From assembly GCF_000516985.1 (NCBI RefSeq), contig NW_006917091.1, positions 4,299,022-4,363,021 on the forward strand: DNA of 64,000 bases, given 5' to 3'. Source of the stretch: Pestalotiopsis fici W106-1 (Eukaryota; Ascomycota; Sordariomycetes; Amphisphaeriales; Sporocadaceae). The number at the start of each line of letters is the position of its first letter. Position 1 is the first letter of the stretch. A model generated the notes under the pieces. It did not search any database. It was not told where the DNA came from and worked only from the letters and a program-made list of their open reading frames with translations. Positions 59,301 through 64,000 of this stretch are shown here, piece after piece. The position numbers were made by a program, and so were the translations under genes.

Positions 59301-61387
59301 TCTTTTACAAATCAGCAACAGCATATCATATAGTGAGTAATAGTCGGACCATGTTATCTTTACGTAGATATGTACATATGTACATTTATATAAAAATGGA
59401 CAACGCCAGATTTGGCAATAAACGAGACTCATATTGGCCCAACAGAGTATGCATATACATTGCCCAAGTACCCTTGTACCTCATTGAAGGTTTGGTAAGA
59501 TTATGTATCCAAGTATCGCCATACCCCAGACACCAGAGCTACTTTCACACGGGGTGTTAGGGACATATAAACTTTGCTCCAGCACTTGAGTCGCAGCACG
59601 TCCCGACGTTGGAATTGTCTTTGGTACTTTTTTTTTTTTCTTTTCCAAGTGGCGGTTTTCTCTCTCTTACATGACGGTTTTTTTCCCCCCCAAGCGTTTG
59701 AGTAGTTTGTTCCCCTTTCCCTGTGCCCTGACATTACTTCCCGACACGTGGGAAAGTTGGACCAAAAAGTATCATGACCTCGACTTACCCCTCAATTCCC
59801 ATCTGGTTGCACATCTTTCGTTTGCTAAAGCTACTAGAGATGTATTTACTGACCAACTTTATGCGGTAGTCCCAAGCAGAGCTACATGATGACCTAATTA
59901 GAACTTCCAGGGTGCAGCTTCTCCGAGGCCATTTGTGATGTCAAGATTATATCAAAACGTTTTGTGAAACACTTTTTTCCATGTGCCACCGCATCTGCCC
60001 GCTGGTTGTGGGCTCCCCCTATTGTCTTTCTTAATCATGTATAGGATACAGAGCTGGTTTGCAGCTTTGCAGACTTTGTTCCATGACTATAGTGTACATG
60101 ATATCAGGTACAGAGGTCTACCGATTCAGGAAGTAACAAGCCAAGACTCTCCATTTGACTTCACCGTAGTAGAGGTATTTTGCGGACCTACAGCATCATA
60201 TGAAATCAACATGGTCTCGGGATGTAAAATTACCCAAGGTGGAAAAGTCTCGGATTTATAATTTCTGTGTCTACCAAGACTTCCGAGTGAATATGGAGGG
60301 GAAGGGAAAATTCAAGATCCGTGATTTGTTGTCCGAACATCATGATGGTGCCATCGCACGAGCTTAGCTTGAGGACATTTTCCATAGACGAACACGATAT
60401 TTCATATCCCCAGAGTACAAAGGCAAGATATCGAACATTGAGCTGAGCTGTAGGGTTTAGTATCAGGATACTGCTACAATTGATCATTGATCTATCAGCC
60501 CAGTGAACTTTGATCTTGGCGAATGCACAGCAACACACAGAGCAACACACGACGGAACACAATTCCACCGGCACGCAGATCAAGAAATTCTTTTCTCATT
60601 GCTCAATTTCCCCAAGCCTAGTGAATATTGGGGGGTTGCAGTAGTCCGTGACTTCATGTTCAGTTGCTGTCATGTCAATTGCCATGATCTTGATCAAGTC
60701 GGTTCCACGGATGATGGAAAAGCTCCATTCCTTCGACAATGCGCGGATTCCGACTGGTCCAAACGCATATATCTATCTTCCAGGCTTCATAGTGCAGAGA
60801 AGTCGATCGTGTGCGAGTAGTTTACCTGCTTGACTGTTATTTGATACTTGTCTCACCTGAGTTGGTTGCGCTCTATGGCTTAGATATCAAAATACTCCAG
60901 ATATGATGCAAAGTGAGTCGAATCGAACGAAACAAGCGGGATGAGACGGCGAAGTTTTGGATTTGCGCTGCTGAAAGACAGAAATAATTATACGAACGCA
61001 CACTTGATCGATATCAGCACACTAGAAGTGAACCGCGTTGGAAGAGTCGACTCAACGCCTAGGTACAAAGCTTCGTGATGGATGGTTTTCAGTTCTCGTG
61101 ATATCGTAATATTATTACCACCCAGAATGAGATTCCCCTTGCTATACTAGTGGCTTGCCAATTTAATATCGTGAACAAAAAATTCTTGTTCGCGCAATAT
61201 GTCTAGATTCCAAATGATGTGTCAATTTGTTTGTGCTGCACTTCCATTCCAAATTCCCGTTCTAAGAAATCCGTTCAATCTGCGTCAGAGCTCCCAGTTG
61301 TGCCAGGACCGATTGCACTTGACCCTGCAGTGACATGTATTGTGCTAGTCATCATCACCTGGTGGTGAGCATAGGAGACCTCGCCAT
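56351..61387. other. 5-kb gene-poor region between RSC7 and small Cys-rich gene
   Basis: No supportable gene on either strand. It contains AAC-rich microsatellite sequence (57771-57793) and several homopolymer tracts. A minus-strand frame at 58222-58656 has hydrophobic ends and a Lys-rich middle but no family. Confidence 0.4.
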
Positions 61388-61858
61388 CTACATGTACAGT
61401 TTTGCACTGTCGCTCTCCTTTCGTTTCTTCAAAAACTCCTCGGCCGCGGCATTATCCTTGCCAGATCCCTCCTTGCCATCAAGTTCATTCATTTCCCCCT
61501 TGAGCTTTTCCACATCATCATTGTCGTCGCTGCTGCTGCCACTCACACTCATGTCAATGCCAACGTCCTCCAGAATGGCTCTGCACCGCGCATCGGTACT
61601 AGCTAGCGTCTTCTTGCTCTGCGATATCATGTCCTTGGCCTTTTGCAGCTTTTGGGTGACGGTTTTCTGCGAGCCGTCGCACCGCGGGCATTGTCCCGCG
61701 ACCTTGAGCGTGGCCAGCGGGTGGCTCGATACCTTTTTGCACACCTCCGCTCCCTCGCCCTTGTCAAACGCCTTTTGCTCGTCACACTTTCGTTCCACCT
61801 TGGCAGAGTATCGTGAGTGGTTGCATAATTCGTACAGTACACGCTTGTACACACACAT
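61388..61858 (-). CDS. Small Cys/His-rich hypothetical protein
   Basis: Single exon, 156 residues, from ATG 61858 in a good CACCATG context. The N-terminal half has the pattern MCVYKRVLYELCNHSRYSAK then KCDEQ, EVCKKVSSHP and GQCPRCDG. Such YxxCxH...C...CPxC arrangements are seen in a common unnamed group of filamentous-fungal proteins and could bind zinc. The C-terminal half is charged, with Ser/Asp runs (SGSSSDDNDDVEKLKGE), and probably partly helical. No signal peptide is seen. Function unknown. Confidence 0.65.
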   Translation of the reverse strand: MCVYKRVLYELCNHSRYSAKVERKCDEQKAFDKGEGAEVCKKVSSHPLATLKVAGQCPRCDGSQKTVTQKLQKAKDMISQSKKTLASTDARCRAILEDVGIDMSVSGSSSDDNDDVEKLKGEMNELDGKEGSGKDNAAAEEFLKKRKESDSAKLYM

Positions 61859-62307
61859 GGTGATCAAATATTTTCAGCAAGTCCCAGTACCTGTGATTGG
61901 CGCGTTGTTCTTTTTGTGGTTTCGCCGTGAGACAGGGTTCTGTGGTGGATTTGCAGAGGACTGGAGCGGTGATCTTGGGTCCTGTTTGTGCCTACGTGGG
62001 GAGGAAATAAGTGGACAAGAATGCGGATTTGCTTGCTTGAGAGAAGTTGGATCACGATCGTAGTCCATAGACCCGAAAAGACCACATAATTAATAGTCCC
62101 TCGCCCATAAAGAAGATGCTGGCGGCTTTGACGTGATGTTGCCTTGAGACAATCCTTGTTAACGAACTCGCCCATTGTCTACGTGACCTACGCAGGCTTT
62201 GTCCTCTGGGCAATCCCCAGGGCGGAAAGAAAAGAATTGTACGCTCCGATTGTCTTCGGTGTAAACTACCAAAGAGTTTGTGGCAGTCATTGACGCTTAC
62301 TACTGCC
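61859..62307. other. Intergenic between Cys-rich gene and HAD gene
   Basis: It contains the promoter of the Cys-rich gene. The open frame on the minus strand here looks like leader read-through. Confidence 0.4.
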
Positions 62308-63416
62308 CTATCCTCCTCCTACGCCGAAGCTGACAAAGTTATCCACCTCTTCAAAGTCCTCTGCCCAGGTGAGACCATGGATGAGCGATTCAGACTCTCG
62401 AGTTCTGGGTACGGCTTTGCCGATTCTCCGCAGTGTCTGCAGCAATTTTGACTTCTCGCCCTGTCCGTCTGCAATCACCACGCCGTACATGGCATGCAGC
62501 AGACATTCCAAGTCTGTGATGGAGTCGCCAAAGTAGAAGCTAGGGGCCTTGTCGACGCCGTCACGGTGCAGAACCCCCTTCATCACGTCCAGCTTGTCGC
62601 TCGAGTTGGTCAGGTTTTGCGGGTCCTCGGGGCACGTGTCGCGCCCGCCGATGCTGCCGAGCATCTCGGGGCCGAGGACGGTACCGTCGTCGCCGCTGAT
62701 GCGGTTGGCAATGACGTGGATCTCGTCGGGGCAGTCCAGCACGCCCTCGATAAAGGCCGTGGACCAGTTGACGCTAATGACCCATATCCGCCAGCCCTCC
62801 CTGATCCGCTTGTGCACAAACTTTTTGAAGCCCGGCCGAATCTGGACTGTGCCGTCGGCCACGGCCGCGCGGCCGGCCTCGCGCAGGTCCTCCTCGCTGA
62901 TGCCCTTGAAGATGGCGCACGCGTTGATCCGGTCGAGCGACTTGAGCTCGACCGTCTTCATTGCTCGCAGGAACTCCACCTCCGCGGCGGCCTGCTGTCG
63001 GTCTTCCTCCTTGATGTGGTACTCCTCCACATGATTTTCATAATCTTGTATCTGGTGACCAAAGATGAATTAGCTTTTTTTTGGGCGGATATCTCGGCCA
63101 CAAGTGGGAAGTAGCTGGCAGGTATCATGGCTTGCAGACTTCAATTTCAGTCGTTCAAAAGTGAGGGAATTGCTGGGTTTTATGAAAAGCACAAATTGGT
63201 TTCTCCTGACTGGACATGAAAGATAGCCAGATCACCCTTTCCCCTCCCCTTGAATTTTGAGTCGTTGCTGTGACTTACGTATGACTGGACGACCTCGTCC
63301 CATTCCTTGTCAAGATCGACGCCACGATCAGACTGAATGCGCAGGGCAGCCTTGGCGAGGTCGCCAATGGTGTCGCGAACGGTTATTGTACCGTCAAAGT
63401 CGAGGAATATGGACAT
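62308..63416 (-). CDS. HAD-superfamily phosphatase, phosphoserine-phosphatase-like
   Basis: Exons 63279-63416 and 62308-63051 with a 227-bp intron (GTAAGT...CACCAG) give 293 residues. The start MSIFLDFDGTIT sets the catalytic DxDGT (Asp6, Asp8). IRPGFKKFVHKRIREGWRIW and VISVNWS form motif II with Ser/Asn, and SFYFGDSITDLECLLHA is motif III with GDS..D. The C1-type helical cap lies between. Such enzymes remove phosphate from small molecules in the cytosol. The nearest characterised fungal types are polyol-phosphate or phosphoserine phosphatases, but the substrate is not readable. The splice acceptor CACCAG was chosen because it keeps YIQDYENHVEEYH in frame. Confidence 0.88.
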
Positions 63417-64000
63417 GATGAGGAGGGTGGAATGCGTTGCTCACGAATGCCGTCCTTCACAGAAGGGGAGGGGAGGGGGACTCTCTCTCTCTATCTCCCA
63501 CTTCGCACCATTTGCTCAATTGACCGCTCCGCCCCCAGACTTGTCTGCCAACAAAAATTTGAGCGACAACGACGACTACTTACATGCAAAAACAAGGACT
63601 AGGCATGTACTGGAGGGATATGACGTATTGAGGGGAGTTGGGGAACGGATTGTCAGAAGTCTAGAAAGTAGAAGCGGGCTTGCAGCTCCCCCCCGAGCCG
63701 AGTCAAAATGTGGGATTGCGGGGACGGTGGATTGCCGGAAGCGGAAGGGGAATCAAGGGGATTGACGGGCGGCGATTCGTGCTGCGGAGAGATTCGGGCA
63801 CTTGAAACAAGTAGTAGGTAAGCTCATTTGCACTTGTCTGTATCTACCTAGTAGTATAGGTACCTAGTACGTATGCAAAAGCATGGGGTTTACACCATAT
63901 TCACATCTGTCCAAGTAAATTGGGTCAAGAATATTCCTTATTCTTCTTTTTTCCCCTTAGAATTTGTTGACTAAACAAATGATGCCTGCTCGTCGGCGAC
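63417..64000. other. Promoter region of HAD gene and window end
   Basis: A CT/GA-rich upstream region followed by AT-rich sequence. No supported gene. Confidence 0.5.

Overview
The window is a piece of a filamentous ascomycete nuclear genome (Pezizomycotina). Evidence: genes with several short introns of about 45-100 bp (GTRNGT donors, CAG/TAG acceptors), fungus-specific families (DUF3435, HET, GLEYA adhesin, Zn2Cys6 regulators, NmrA-like, secreted intradiol dioxygenase) and CT-rich leaders. A Sordariomycete, perhaps Hypocreales, is my guess; the sequence alone does not fix the species. Exon joins were worked out by eye from splice signals and family conservation.

Left edge (1-2.3 kb): a leftward, apparently intact DUF3435 tyrosine-recombinase-like gene with a C-terminal zinc finger, cut by the window edge. 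DUF3435 is the family of the 'captain' recombinases of Starship elements. A tRNA-Gly(GCC) gene lies about 0.56 kb behind its start.

Accessory block (3.6-37.5 kb): the left half reads like a small-molecule catabolic cluster. It holds an Hsp31/DJ-1 glyoxalase, a SAP+NmrA fusion, an arylsulfatase head-to-head with a Dal5-type anion permease, a Zn2Cys6 regulator, a secreted tyrosinase, a secreted intradiol dioxygenase and a second Hsp31/HchA protein. The arylsulfatase/permease promoter carries two ACGGA-N7-TCCGT palindromes 57 bp apart. My inference is uptake and desulfation of sulfate esters, with phenol oxidation and ring cleavage. The right half is more decayed: adhesin-like genes, a 100-N gap inside a TA microsatellite, a HET gene, a GH5 glucanase with an internal deletion, a second Zn2Cys6 regulator, a 5'-truncated DUF1254/DUF1214 gene and diverged repeats. 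A second tRNA-Gly, whose upstream flank resembles that of the first, closes this block at 37.5 kb.

Right part (38-64 kb): conserved housekeeping genes in sparse DNA: the Pol epsilon histone-fold subunit Dpb4, the exosome nuclease Dis3/Rrp44, the chromatin remodeller subunit Rsc7/Npl6, a small Cys-rich protein and a HAD phosphatase. Two long gene-poor stretches (43.0-53.7 kb and 56.4-61.4 kb) hold no gene I can support.
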